A stretch of DNA of 36,314 bases, from contig NZ_CAUCSQ010000043.1 in assembly GCF_958445495.1 (NCBI RefSeq), positions 1 through 36,314 of the forward strand, read 5' to 3'. Below are positions 25,484 to 33,328 of this stretch, piece by piece. Made by a program: the position numbers and the translations under genes. Below the pieces are notes generated by a model that saw only the letters and a program-made list of their open reading frames with translations, searched no databases and was not told the origin of the DNA. How positions within the stretch are numbered: the stretch's first letter is position 1; each line of letters starts with the position of its first letter. Origin of the DNA: an uncultured Bacteroides sp. (lineage in GTDB: Bacteria > Bacteroidota > Bacteroidia > Bacteroidales > Bacteroidaceae).

Positions 25484-27424
25484 ATGACTCAATCTGTCTG
25501 TAAAGTATTCATTCTGTTCATAATGGTTGTCGGGCTATCCGGCTGTTCAGAGAAAGATGAAAATTCCGGTTCCGTAAACAATGTCGGCGGTATTATCGAG
25601 AAAGGCCCTTTCCTTACCGGGTCAAAAGTTATCCTTTATGAACTGGATGAAACACTGGGCCAGACAGGAAAAAACTTTAAGACGGAAACAATCAACGATA
25701 AAGGAGAATTTATTTTTCCGGGAATCGAATTGTCCGGCCGCTATGCAGAGCTTGAAATCAGCGGTTACTTTTATAATGAGGTGGAAGGGCAGCGTTCCCG
25801 TTCACAAATCCGTCTGAACGCCATTACCGATTTTACCGACAAGAAGAGTGCGAATGTGAACATTCTGACCCATCTGGAATTTAAGCGTGTGAAAAAGCTG
25901 ATGAAAGAAGGCAAGAGCTTTGCGGATGCTAAAAAAACAGCGGAAAGAGAACTGTTGAAAGTCTTTCATATCCTTACGGAATTCAAGAACCCGGAACAAA
26001 TCGGTTTGACGGACGGAGATGAGAATGCGGCAATGTTGCTGGCTGTCTCTTCCGTTTTGCTTTATGGTAAAACAGAAAGCGAGTTCTCCGAATTCATCTC
26101 CAAGTTAAGCAATGAATTTGCGGAAAACGGGGCAATTACCGACGAATTGCTGCTGGAAGAGATTTTCTACGGAGAAACGAATGTGGATGCCCTGTCGGTG
26201 ACGGACCGTCTGAAAGCATATTATAAGACACAGGGGACGGAAATTGCCATCGGCAATATCCGGAAATACATTGACGGCAATGGCGACGGCATATTGGATG
26301 AGAAAGACGAGACAATCGGTGATGAAGACAAAGACAACCCTGCCGTGATTGAGCCGGAAGAAAATCATTGGAAAGACGAGCAGAGTTGCAGGGGATATAT
26401 GGAATCCATCCATGCCAGTGTGAGCGACTATTTCCAGCTTATGGCGGTATCGGACGCTCTACGGTGTAAACAGGCAACGATACCCGGCATGCAGATAAGT
26501 CCGGACAATGTGTTGATAGGAAATGCTTGGGAGCGCGCTTATGTAGTTATGAGGATGATACATACCTTAATGGAACAGGATTATTCAAGTTCCGGTTTTG
26601 ATGTAAAACCTTATCTCTGTTCAGTCCGTTTGTTGAGAAGCTGCATCTATTTGGACATGGTGCAACATTGGGGAAAAGTCCCGCTTGTGACCTGCCGGCT
26701 GGATTTGGGAGACAAGCTTGATATTCCCAGAACGCCGAAAGAAGAAGTGCTTGCCTTTGTCATCAATGAACTCAAAACCGTGTTACCTGATTTGCCGGAT
26801 ACTTCCGAAGATAACTTGCTCGTATCCAAAGATTGGGCACGGGCCATACTCGCGAATGCGATGCTGGAAAAAGAAGCGGCAGATTATCAAGAAGCGGCGG
26901 CACAACTGAAAGCGATTGTTAATCGTGAAAGTTATGCGCTTTTGGGCAGAGAACAATCAATCTATACGGAAAACAACCGTGAAGAAATATTCTCTTTAAA
27001 ATTAACGGAATCCGCTGTCTCTTCCTATTTCGGAGAATTGATTCGGCAAGAAGGTACATTGCATCCCATCTATCGGTTTACAGGCATCGTCTTGAATGAT
27101 GCAGAGGCTCTATTCCGTCTTGGAAAATACGATGAGGCGCTGGTTCAGATAAACAAAGTGAGGACATCCTTGAAAATGGCGGAGTTGCCATCCTTGCCCT
27201 CCGGTGAGATTTGTACGGAAATTGCCGGCCTTTGGGAGAAGGCGATAGGTAAGGATTACGGATATTTTGTCCTGTTGAGGCGTTTAGACCTGGCTGTCTC
27301 AAGATTAGGCATACAGCAATATGAAACCCTTTACCCTGTTCCGATGCGCGAACTTATCTTGAATGCTAAGATGGACCAGAATCCCGGCTATAAAAAGAGC
27401 CTTTCTCAAACTCCCGCATCATGA
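25484..27424 (+). CDS. SusD/RagB-like lipoprotein with extra N-terminal domain
   Basis: A 646-residue outer-membrane lipoprotein (lipobox LSGC, Cys21). The C-terminal half (about 300-646) is SusD-like: RLLRSCIYLDMVQHWGKVPL, TPKEEVLAFVINELKTVLPDLP, NREEIFSLKL and the ending LYPVPMRELILNAKMDQNPGY. SusD proteins bind glycans or peptides at the lid of a SusC TonB transporter. The N-terminal part (about 30-255) is a different domain (GIIEKGPFLTGSKVILYELD, GEFIFPGIELSG), joined by an Asp-rich EF-hand-like loop (YIDGNGDGILDEKDE, near 260-275). No SusC gene lies beside it, so it is an orphan. It has its own promoter. Confidence 0.82.
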   Translation: MTQSVCKVFILFIMVVGLSGCSEKDENSGSVNNVGGIIEKGPFLTGSKVILYELDETLGQTGKNFKTETINDKGEFIFPGIELSGRYAELEISGYFYNEVEGQRSRSQIRLNAITDFTDKKSANVNILTHLEFKRVKKLMKEGKSFADAKKTAERELLKVFHILTEFKNPEQIGLTDGDENAAMLLAVSSVLLYGKTESEFSEFISKLSNEFAENGAITDELLLEEIFYGETNVDALSVTDRLKAYYKTQGTEIAIGNIRKYIDGNGDGILDEKDETIGDEDKDNPAVIEPEENHWKDEQSCRGYMESIHASVSDYFQLMAVSDALRCKQATIPGMQISPDNVLIGNAWERAYVVMRMIHTLMEQDYSSSGFDVKPYLCSVRLLRSCIYLDMVQHWGKVPLVTCRLDLGDKLDIPRTPKEEVLAFVINELKTVLPDLPDTSEDNLLVSKDWARAILANAMLEKEAADYQEAAAQLKAIVNRESYALLGREQSIYTENNREEIFSLKLTESAVSSYFGELIRQEGTLHPIYRFTGIVLNDAEALFRLGKYDEALVQINKVRTSLKMAELPSLPSGEICTEIAGLWEKAIGKDYGYFVLLRRLDLAVSRLGIQQYETLYPVPMRELILNAKMDQNPGYKKSLSQTPAS

Positions 27425-27730
27425 ATATGACATCCGCCGCGTCATGTTTTCGTCCGGAAACGGCCGGGGCATATTCTCATATACCCCTTTATAGGCATGT
27501 TTCCCTTTATAAGGCCAGTCTGAGAGTACCGCAAAACATCTGATAATAGGATATTACCGTCCAGATATTCTATCAATGCCGTATCTGAAGAAGTCCGTAT
27601 GTGATTCCAGAACCGCTGGGGCTGTCTTCCCTTCGGAAGAAAAATAATTTTTACGTCTTTTGGAAGAGCCTTTCAGTCTTATTGTCCGGCCTCTTGCTGC
27701 ACGGAATACTTAAAGATACAAAAAGGGGGG
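27425..27730. other. Gene-free stretch after the SusD-like gene
   Basis: I support no gene here. On the minus strand a stop-free run of roughly 78 codons (about 27676 down to 27442) reads somewhat protein-like (for example TALIEYLDGNILLSDVLRY) but has no start codon at its beginning and no family I recognise, so it may be a decayed gene fragment. No terminator for the SusD-like gene is evident. Confidence 0.35.
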
Positions 27731-27755
27731 CAAAATTCAATTTTAGAGGAAATGA

Positions 27756-28040
27756 ACTCTTCATATGAAACCTGGGCACTCTTTATCTGAAACCCGGTAC
27801 TCTTTATCTGAAACCTGGGTACTCTTTATCTGAAACCCGGCACTCTTTATCTGGAACCCGGCACTCTTTATCTGAAACCCGGCACTCTTCATCTGAAACC
27901 TGAGCACTCTTCATCTGAAACCTGAGCACTCTTCATCTGAAACCTGGGCACTCTTTGTCTGAAATCCGCCACTCTTTATCTGAAATCCGACACTCTTCAT
28001 CTGAACCTGGACACTCTTTATCTGAACCCCGCCACTCTTT
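27756..28040. repeat. Array of 13 tandem 21-22 bp units
   Basis: Thirteen complete units and one partial unit follow each other without spacers, starting at 27756, 27778, 27799, 27821, 27842, 27863, 27884, 27906, 27928, 27950, 27971, 27992 and 28013. On the minus strand each has a conserved core TTTCAGATAAAGAGT and a 5-7 base variable part (such as GCCGG, GCCCAG, GCTCAG, GTCGGA, GGCGGA). Two neighbouring units share the same GCTCAG type, a sign of recent duplication. Eight are 21 bp and five 22 bp, so no reading frame runs through. The period equals two turns of B-DNA. Confidence 0.95.
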
Positions 28041-28049
28041 ACCGGCAAT

Positions 28050-28089
28050 AAAAAAACCGTATCAACTCTATTATTGAGTAATGATACGG
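28050..28089 (-). terminator. trpS terminator
   Basis: On the minus strand, arms CCGTATCA..ACTC and GAGT..TGATACGG pair around AATAATA and are followed by seven T residues. It is the intact form of the terminator behind der. The repeat array begins just after its T-run. Confidence 0.85.
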
Positions 28090-28228
28090 CCATTTTTATG
28101 TTTATCAGTTCCAATCTGAACTGTTCCGAGTGTTCATCTTAGTTTCGACACACCCCCTATATTTTATGAATATCTCCTTATAAGGCAGATACTCCGTTGA
28201 CGGTAGCTTTATGAGTAAAACAATTCCC

Positions 28229-29323
28229 TTATTCTTGGGAAAAACGTTTCACCTGTTCCTCAATCAACTCTTTATCATCGAAATAGTTGATTTTCATCGC
28301 CTTCTTGACATCAGCCAAAGTCTCGGCAGCGGCAGTCCTGGCTACTTCGCACCCTTTCCGTAACATGTCATAAACAGCGGGGATATCCTTGCTGAATTCT
28401 TTACGGCGGTTACGGATGGGTTCCAGTGTCTCCTGCATGATGGCGTTCAGGAAACGTTTCACCTTCACGTCGCCTAGCCCGCCGCGTTGATAGTGGGCTT
28501 TCAATTCGTCAAGATTCGGATAGTCCGGCAAATAACGTCCGAAATGTTCGGGACGGCAGAAAGCATCGAGATAGGTAAATACCGTATTCCCCTCAATCTT
28601 TCCCGGGTCCTGTACCCGCAGATGTCCGGGGTCGGTGTACATGCTCATGATTTTCTTTTGGACATCTTCCGGCTCTTCCGATAAATAAATGCAGTTCCCC
28701 AGCGACTTGCTCATTTTCGCTTTACCGTCGGTTCCCGGCAGGCGGAGACAAGCCGCATTGTCCGGCAGCAGGATTTCCGGCTCCACCAGTGTTTCGCCGT
28801 AGATATAATTAAAACGGCGGACAATCTCGCGCGCCTGTTCCAGCATCGGTTCCTGGTCTTCGCCCACAGGAACGGTTGTTGCCCGGAAAGCGGTGATATC
28901 GGCAGCCTGGCTGATGGGATAAGTGAAAAAACCTACCGGTATGCTCGCTTCGAAATTACGCATCTGGATTTCAGACTTCACGGTCGGATTGCGTTGCAGG
29001 CGGGATACGCTCACGAGGTCCATATAATAAAAACTGAGCTCGCACAATTCCGGTATCTGCGATTGGATAAAAATAGTGACTTTAGAAGGGTCCAGCCCGC
29101 ATGCCAGATAGTCAAGAGCCACCTCAACCACATTCTGGCGCACCTTTTCAGGATTGTCAATATTATCCGTCAAAGCCTGCGCGTCAGCGATAAAGACAAA
29201 CATCTTGCTGTAACCGCCCGCATCCTGCAATTCCACTCTGCGTTTTAAAGAACCGACATAATGACCGATATGAAGTCTTCCGGTAGGACGGTCGCCCGTC
29301 AATATGATTTTTTCTTTTCCCAT
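28229..29323 (-). CDS. trpS: Tryptophan--tRNA ligase
   Basis: A 364-residue class I aminoacyl-tRNA synthetase that charges tRNA-Trp. The HIGH motif is HIGH at residues 18-21 (GRLHIGHYVGSL), and the KMSKS motif is KAKMSKSLGN, near residue 204. Other TrpRS features are ADAQALTDN and VPVGEDQEPMLEQAREI. I start it at the ATG at 29323, since the usual N-terminus is KEKIILTGDRPTG and the predicted transcription start lies after an earlier in-frame ATG at 29389. Downstream lies the repeat-bearing terminator element. Confidence 0.96.
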   Translation of the reverse strand: MGKEKIILTGDRPTGRLHIGHYVGSLKRRVELQDAGGYSKMFVFIADAQALTDNIDNPEKVRQNVVEVALDYLACGLDPSKVTIFIQSQIPELCELSFYYMDLVSVSRLQRNPTVKSEIQMRNFEASIPVGFFTYPISQAADITAFRATTVPVGEDQEPMLEQAREIVRRFNYIYGETLVEPEILLPDNAACLRLPGTDGKAKMSKSLGNCIYLSEEPEDVQKKIMSMYTDPGHLRVQDPGKIEGNTVFTYLDAFCRPEHFGRYLPDYPNLDELKAHYQRGGLGDVKVKRFLNAIMQETLEPIRNRRKEFSKDIPAVYDMLRKGCEVARTAAAETLADVKKAMKINYFDDKELIEEQVKRFSQE

Positions 29324-29358
29324 GATTATTACCTTGATTATTTCGTAAAACTTAGCGG

Positions 29359-29366
29359 CAAAGATA
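29359..29366 (-). promoter_or_regulatory. trpS promoter -7 box
   Basis: TATCTTTG on the minus strand matches TAnnTTTG perfectly and lies 36 bases before the chosen trpS start. A clear -33 box is not seen. It decides the start: translation cannot begin at the upstream ATG 29389. Confidence 0.6.
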
Positions 29367-29406
29367 AGGATAAAAACTGAAAGATGCATTAAAATGGAAG
29401 TACTTC

Positions 29407-29424
29407 ATTGCCGGCGCCGGCAAT
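29407..29424. promoter_or_regulatory. 18-bp perfect palindrome between trpS and carB
   Basis: ATTGCCGGCGCCGGCAAT is its own reverse complement. It lies about 40 bases upstream of the trpS -7 box and 80-120 bases before the carB leader promoter, in a divergent intergenic region. It could be an operator for a dimeric regulator. The core is GC-rich in an otherwise mixed region. Confidence 0.45.
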
Positions 29425-29501
29425 CGGGCAAGTTCCGTAATCCTTATCGGTACGGCCTTCGTTGCAGGTCGAATCTTTCTGCAAAAAAGTGAACGTTTCT
29501 T

Positions 29502-29532
29502 TTTGTCATGTGCAAAATATGTCGTTACTTTG
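29502..29532 (+). promoter_or_regulatory. Promoter of the carB leader
   Basis: TTTG at 29502-29505 and TTACTTTG at 29525-29532 are separated by 19 bases; only one -7 position differs from consensus. Transcription would start near 29540, so a leader of roughly 160 bases precedes the attenuator-like terminator. Confidence 0.65.
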
Positions 29533-29552
29533 CACAAATTTTGAAGCTAACA

Positions 29553-29672
29553 ATGAATCAACAGGAAATCAGAAGTAAGTATTATCTACATTCGGATGTT
29601 TTGCACCCGGAAACGGCAGACTTCTTCTCTTTTCTCCAAAAACGATATTTTAGTTCTTTGGTAATGCGTTAA
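29553..29672 (+). CDS. Candidate 39-residue leader peptide of carB
   Basis: A short frame begins 13 bases after the predicted transcription start (MNQQEIRSKYYLHSDVLHPE as its first half) and ends at TAA 29670-29672. Its last codons are in the left arm of the following terminator. The coding RNA from about 29620 is pyrimidine-rich, with runs such as CTTCTTCTCTTTTCTCC and TATTTT. In enteric pyrBI leaders, such runs let RNA polymerase pause when UTP is low, so that translation reaches and opens the attenuator. The same logic would fit carB. No start-site data exist here and the peptide has no known family, so it may also be a non-translated leader. Confidence 0.45.
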   Translation: MNQQEIRSKYYLHSDVLHPETADFFSFLQKRYFSSLVMR

Positions 29673-29701
29673 TCCTTTTTTGAGGGTAACGCATTTTTTT
29701 T
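29663..29701 (+). terminator. Attenuator-like terminator before carB
   Basis: A 9-bp stem (AATGCGTTA at 29663-29671 with TAACGCATT at 29687-29695), extended by a CC/GG pair, is followed by eight T residues. It lies between the leader promoter and carB, 45 bases before the carB ATG, with no second promoter visible between them. Transcription into carB must therefore pass it. Confidence 0.8.
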
Positions 29702-29745
29702 ATGGACGAACTTAGAAATAACAACTTATTATAACAACAAAAGAA

Positions 29746-32700
29746 ATGGAAAAGGAAATCAAGAAAGTTCTCGTTTTGGGTTCTGGAGCACTCAAAATCG
29801 GACAGGCCGGAGAGTTCGACTACTCCGGTTCGCAAGCGCTGAAAGCTTTGAAAGAAGAAGGTATCAGTTCAGTATTGGTAAACCCGAACATCGCGACCAT
29901 TCAGACTTCTGAAGGAATTGCCGATAAAGTGTATTTCCTTCCCGTGACTACTTATTTCGTAGAAGAGATTATCAAGAAAGAGCGTCCGGACGGCATCCTG
30001 CTGGCATTCGGCGGGCAAACGGCGTTGAATTGCGGTGCGGAACTCTATACGAAAGGTATTCTTGACAAATACGGTGTGAAAGTGCTCGGCACGTCGGTAG
30101 AGGCTATCATGTACACGGAAGACCGCGACCTGTTTGTGAAGAAACTGGATGAGATAGAAATGAAAACCCCCGTAAGCCAGGCAGTGGAAAGCATGGAAGA
30201 TGCGATTGCCGCCGCCCGTAAAATCGGTTATCCCGTTATGGTACGTTCGGCTTATGCGTTGGGAGGACTTGGCAGCGGCATCTGCACGAATGAAGAAGAA
30301 TTCCTGAAACTTGCCGAAAGCTCTTTCGCATTCTCCAAGCAAATCCTGGTGGAAGAATCCCTGAAAGGCTGGAAAGAAATCGAATTCGAAGTGATTCGCG
30401 ACGCTAACGACCACTGCTTTACCGTAGCCAGCATGGAGAACTTCGACCCGCTGGGCATCCATACCGGTGAATCCATTGTTGTGGCTCCTACCTGTTCGCT
30501 CGATGATAAAGAATTGAAAATGCTGCAGGAATTGTCTACCAAATGTATCCGCCATTTAGGCATAGTAGGCGAATGCAACATCCAATACGCATTTAATTCG
30601 GAAACAGACGATTATCGCGTGATTGAAGTCAACGCCCGTTTGAGCCGCTCCTCCGCACTGGCGTCCAAAGCTACCGGTTATCCGCTGGCATTCGTTGCCG
30701 CGAAGATTGCGTTGGGATACTCGCTCGACCAAATCGGTGAGATGGGAACTCCGAATTCCGCCTATGTAGCTCCCCAACTGGACTATTATATCTGCAAGAT
30801 TCCCCGTTGGGACTTGACAAAATTTGCCGGCGTGTCCCGCGAAATCGGTTCAAGCATGAAATCCGTAGGCGAAATCATGTCCATCGGCCGTTCTTTCGAA
30901 GAAATCATCCAGAAAGGGCTTCGTATGATAGGTCAGGGAATGCACGGGTTCGTAGGCAACGACGACCTGCATTTCGATGATTTGGACAAAGAACTCTCCT
31001 GCCCGACCGACTTGCGCATCTTTGCTATCGCGCAGGCTTTGGAAAAAGGATATACCATCAAGCGTGTCCATGAACTGACGAAGATTGACCCCTGGTTCCT
31101 CGGCAAACTGAAAAATATCGTTGATTACAAAGCGAAACTCTCCGCATATAATAAGGTGGAAGACATCCCCGCCGATGTGATGCGTGAAGCCAAGATACTG
31201 GGCTTCTCCGATTTCCAGATTGCGCGCTTCGTGCTGAATCCGGCAGGCAATATGGAGAAAGAAAATCTGGCAGTGCGTGCGCACCGCAAAGCGTTGGGCA
31301 TTCTTCCGGCAGTAAAACGCATCAACACCGTTGCCTCCGAACATCCGGAGCTGACGAACTACCTGTATATGACCTATGCGGTGGAAGGTTACGACGTAAA
31401 CTATTATAAGAATGAGAAATCGGTAGTCGTGCTGGGCTCTGGCGCTTACCGTATCGGAAGCTCCGTAGAGTTCGACTGGTGTTCGGTAAATGCCGTTCAG
31501 ACTGCCCGCAAGCTGGGATATAAGTCAATCATGATTAACTATAATCCCGAAACGGTTTCTACCGACTACGACATGTGCGACCGTCTGTATTTCGACGAAC
31601 TCTCTTTTGAACGGGTGCTTGACGTAATCGACCTTGAACAGCCCCGCGGGGTAATCGTTTCCGTAGGCGGACAGATTCCGAATAACCTGGCGATGAAACT
31701 CTACCGCCAGTCAGTTCCGGTGTTGGGAACTTCTCCCGTCTCCATCGACCGTGCCGAAAACCGTAACAAGTTCTCTGCAATGCTCGACCAGTTGGGCATC
31801 GACCAGCCGGCATGGCAAGAGTTGACAAGCCTCGAAGATGTGAAAGGATTTGTTGGCAAGGTGGGTTATCCGGTGCTGGTTCGTCCTTCCTACGTGCTTT
31901 CAGGAGCGGCGATGAATGTATGTTACGATGACGAAGAACTGGAGAACTTCCTGAAAATGGCAGCCGAAGTATCTAAAGAATACCCGGTCGTTGTTTCACA
32001 GTTCCTTGAAAATACCAAAGAAATAGAGTTCGACGCCGTTGCACAAAACGGGGAAGTGGTAGAGTACGCAATCTCGGAACATGTGGAATTTGCCGGCGTT
32101 CATTCCGGTGACGCCACGCTGGTGTTCCCCGCACAGAAAATTTACTTTGCTACTGCCCGCCGTATCAAGAAAATCAGCCGTCAGATAGCGAAAGAGCTGA
32201 ACATCTCCGGCCCGTTCAATATTCAGTTCCTTGCCCGCAACAACGAAGTGAAAGTCATTGAATGCAACCTGCGCGCATCCCGCAGCTTCCCGTTCGTGTC
32301 TAAGGTATTGAAACGCAATTTTATCGAGACGGCAACCCGTATCATGCTTGACGCACCGTACACCCGGCCGGACAAATCAGCATTCGACATTGACTGGATT
32401 GGAGTGAAAGCGTCCCAGTTCTCCTTCTCCCGTCTGCATAAGGCCGACCCGGTACTGGGCGTAGATATGTCCTCCACGGGTGAAGTAGGGTGCATCGGCG
32501 ATGATTTCTCCGAAGCGCTGCTGAATGCGATGATTGCTACAGGCTTCAAAATCCCGGAAAAGGCAGTGATGTTCTCCTCCGGAGCAATGAAGTCGAAAGT
32601 CGATTTGCTGGATGCAAGCCGCATGCTGTTTGCCAAAGGATATAAAGTGTATGCCACTGCCGGAACCGCGGCATTCCTGAATGCCCACGGAGTAGATACG

Positions 32701-32967
32701 ACTCCCGTTTACTGGCCTGACGAGAAGCCGGATGCAGAGAACAATGTAATGAAAATGATTGCCGACCATAAGTTCGATTTGATTGTCAATATCCCGAAAA
32801 ACCATAGTAAACGTGAGTTGACGAATGGCTATCGTATCCGTCGCGGCGCAATCGACCACAACATTCCGCTGATTACCAATGCTCGTCTGGCGAGCGCTTT
32901 CATTGAAGCTTTCTGCGAATTGAAACAGGAAGATATTCAGATTAAGAGCTGGCAGGAATACAAATGA
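29746..32967 (+). CDS. carB: Carbamoyl-phosphate synthase large subunit
   Basis: A 1073-residue enzyme that makes carbamoyl phosphate from bicarbonate, ATP and glutamine-derived ammonia, for pyrimidine and arginine synthesis. Two homologous halves each hold an ATP-grasp domain. The first starts KKVLVLGSGALKIGQAGEFD with PVMVRSAYALGGLGSGI. The second starts VVVLGSGAYRIGSSVEFDW with PVLVRPSYVLSGAAMNVCYD. The C-terminal allosteric domain (about 940-1073, KGYKVYATAGTAAFLNAHG) is the site of effector binding. Length is full. The small subunit gene carA, often adjacent, is not in the window. A candidate attenuator precedes it. Confidence 0.96.
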   Translation: MEKEIKKVLVLGSGALKIGQAGEFDYSGSQALKALKEEGISSVLVNPNIATIQTSEGIADKVYFLPVTTYFVEEIIKKERPDGILLAFGGQTALNCGAELYTKGILDKYGVKVLGTSVEAIMYTEDRDLFVKKLDEIEMKTPVSQAVESMEDAIAAARKIGYPVMVRSAYALGGLGSGICTNEEEFLKLAESSFAFSKQILVEESLKGWKEIEFEVIRDANDHCFTVASMENFDPLGIHTGESIVVAPTCSLDDKELKMLQELSTKCIRHLGIVGECNIQYAFNSETDDYRVIEVNARLSRSSALASKATGYPLAFVAAKIALGYSLDQIGEMGTPNSAYVAPQLDYYICKIPRWDLTKFAGVSREIGSSMKSVGEIMSIGRSFEEIIQKGLRMIGQGMHGFVGNDDLHFDDLDKELSCPTDLRIFAIAQALEKGYTIKRVHELTKIDPWFLGKLKNIVDYKAKLSAYNKVEDIPADVMREAKILGFSDFQIARFVLNPAGNMEKENLAVRAHRKALGILPAVKRINTVASEHPELTNYLYMTYAVEGYDVNYYKNEKSVVVLGSGAYRIGSSVEFDWCSVNAVQTARKLGYKSIMINYNPETVSTDYDMCDRLYFDELSFERVLDVIDLEQPRGVIVSVGGQIPNNLAMKLYRQSVPVLGTSPVSIDRAENRNKFSAMLDQLGIDQPAWQELTSLEDVKGFVGKVGYPVLVRPSYVLSGAAMNVCYDDEELENFLKMAAEVSKEYPVVVSQFLENTKEIEFDAVAQNGEVVEYAISEHVEFAGVHSGDATLVFPAQKIYFATARRIKKISRQIAKELNISGPFNIQFLARNNEVKVIECNLRASRSFPFVSKVLKRNFIETATRIMLDAPYTRPDKSAFDIDWIGVKASQFSFSRLHKADPVLGVDMSSTGEVGCIGDDFSEALLNAMIATGFKIPEKAVMFSSGAMKSKVDLLDASRMLFAKGYKVYATAGTAAFLNAHGVDTTPVYWPDEKPDAENNVMKMIADHKFDLIVNIPKNHSKRELTNGYRIRRGAIDHNIPLITNARLASAFIEAFCELKQEDIQIKSWQEYK

Positions 32968-33070
32968 TGCCCCTCTGCTCAGGCAAACGCCTGAAAGCGG
33001 TTGTATGATAAATGAGGTTCCGAAACGGATTTTGAAGATAAAGAATCTTTGTTGACGCCTCTTTAAGATA

Positions 33071-33128
33071 AATCCCCTTGTTCAGTTCCCCGTCAGTGAT
33101 GGATGGGAACCGGAACAAGGGGATTTTC
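33071..33128 (+). terminator. Terminator after carB
   Basis: A long stem (AATCCCCTTGTTC at 33071-33083 and GGAACAAGGGGATT near 33112-33125, with an inner GTTCCC/GGGAAC pairing) is followed by a short T-run. It ends the carB transcript about 100 bases after the stop. Confidence 0.8.
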
Positions 33129-33158
33129 ATGTTTTGACCTTGCGGCGGCAAGTAACGA

Positions 33159-33270
33159 TATGACTGTCCGGCGCTTTTACAGTCTCTTTCGTATGCTTGT
33201 CCGTTTTTTATAGCCTCTTCCGTGTGACTGTCCAGTGTTTTACAGCCTTTTCCGTATAGCTGTCCGTTAC
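33159..33270. repeat. Degenerate 31-33 bp tandem repeat
   Basis: Units start at 33159 (33 bp), 33192 (31 bp) and 33223 (32 bp), with a partial one at 33255. Each begins TATGACTGTCCG or a close variant, has a short variable part, then TTTTACAGCCTCTTCCG. Units differ by substitutions and 1-2 base indels, so no frame is kept. The mean period is close to three turns of B-DNA. Confidence 0.8.
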
Positions 33271-33284
33271 ATTTCATGCTCCCC

Positions 33285-33315
33285 TTGCTTAAATCCGTTC
33301 GGTTTCATACTTTTG
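33285..33315 (+). promoter_or_regulatory. Promoter-like site between the two arrays
   Basis: TTG at 33285-33287, a 20-base spacer and TACTTTTG at 33308-33315 match the Bacteroides promoter. Transcription would start near 33322 and run through the 22-bp array on the + strand. Confidence 0.5.
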
Positions 33316-33328
33316 CAACATCTTTAAA

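Larger units (their letters stand above)
27731..28153 (-). repeat. Dispersed intergenic element, trpS copy
   Basis: This segment on the minus strand repeats the element found behind der (4877-5091). Read from the trpS side it starts GTGTGTCGAAACTAAGATG, then has the CTGATAAACATAAAAAT block, the CCGTATCA/TGATACGG terminator, ATTGCCGG, thirteen 21-22 bp repeat units, and finally TCCTCTAAAATTGAATTTTG. The flanks on either side do not match those of der. The copy starts 75 bases after the trpS stop and lacks the palindrome present in the der copy. The conserved ends make it a defined unit rather than a chance similarity. Confidence 0.85.

Noticed and set aside
27731..28060. CRISPR array
   Set aside because: Units are 21-22 bp with only 5-7 variable bases; there are no spacer-sized unique segments and no cas-like genes nearby.
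27911..28114. 67-codon minus-strand frame with heptapeptide repeats (QIKSGGF-like)
   Set aside because: Five 22-bp units break the frame across the array; the frame covers only the 21-bp stretch and includes the trpS terminator, so it is not a protein gene.
29324..29389. Upstream start for TrpRS adding 22 residues
   Set aside because: The trpS -7 box lies inside this stretch, so the ATG at 29389 would not be transcribed.
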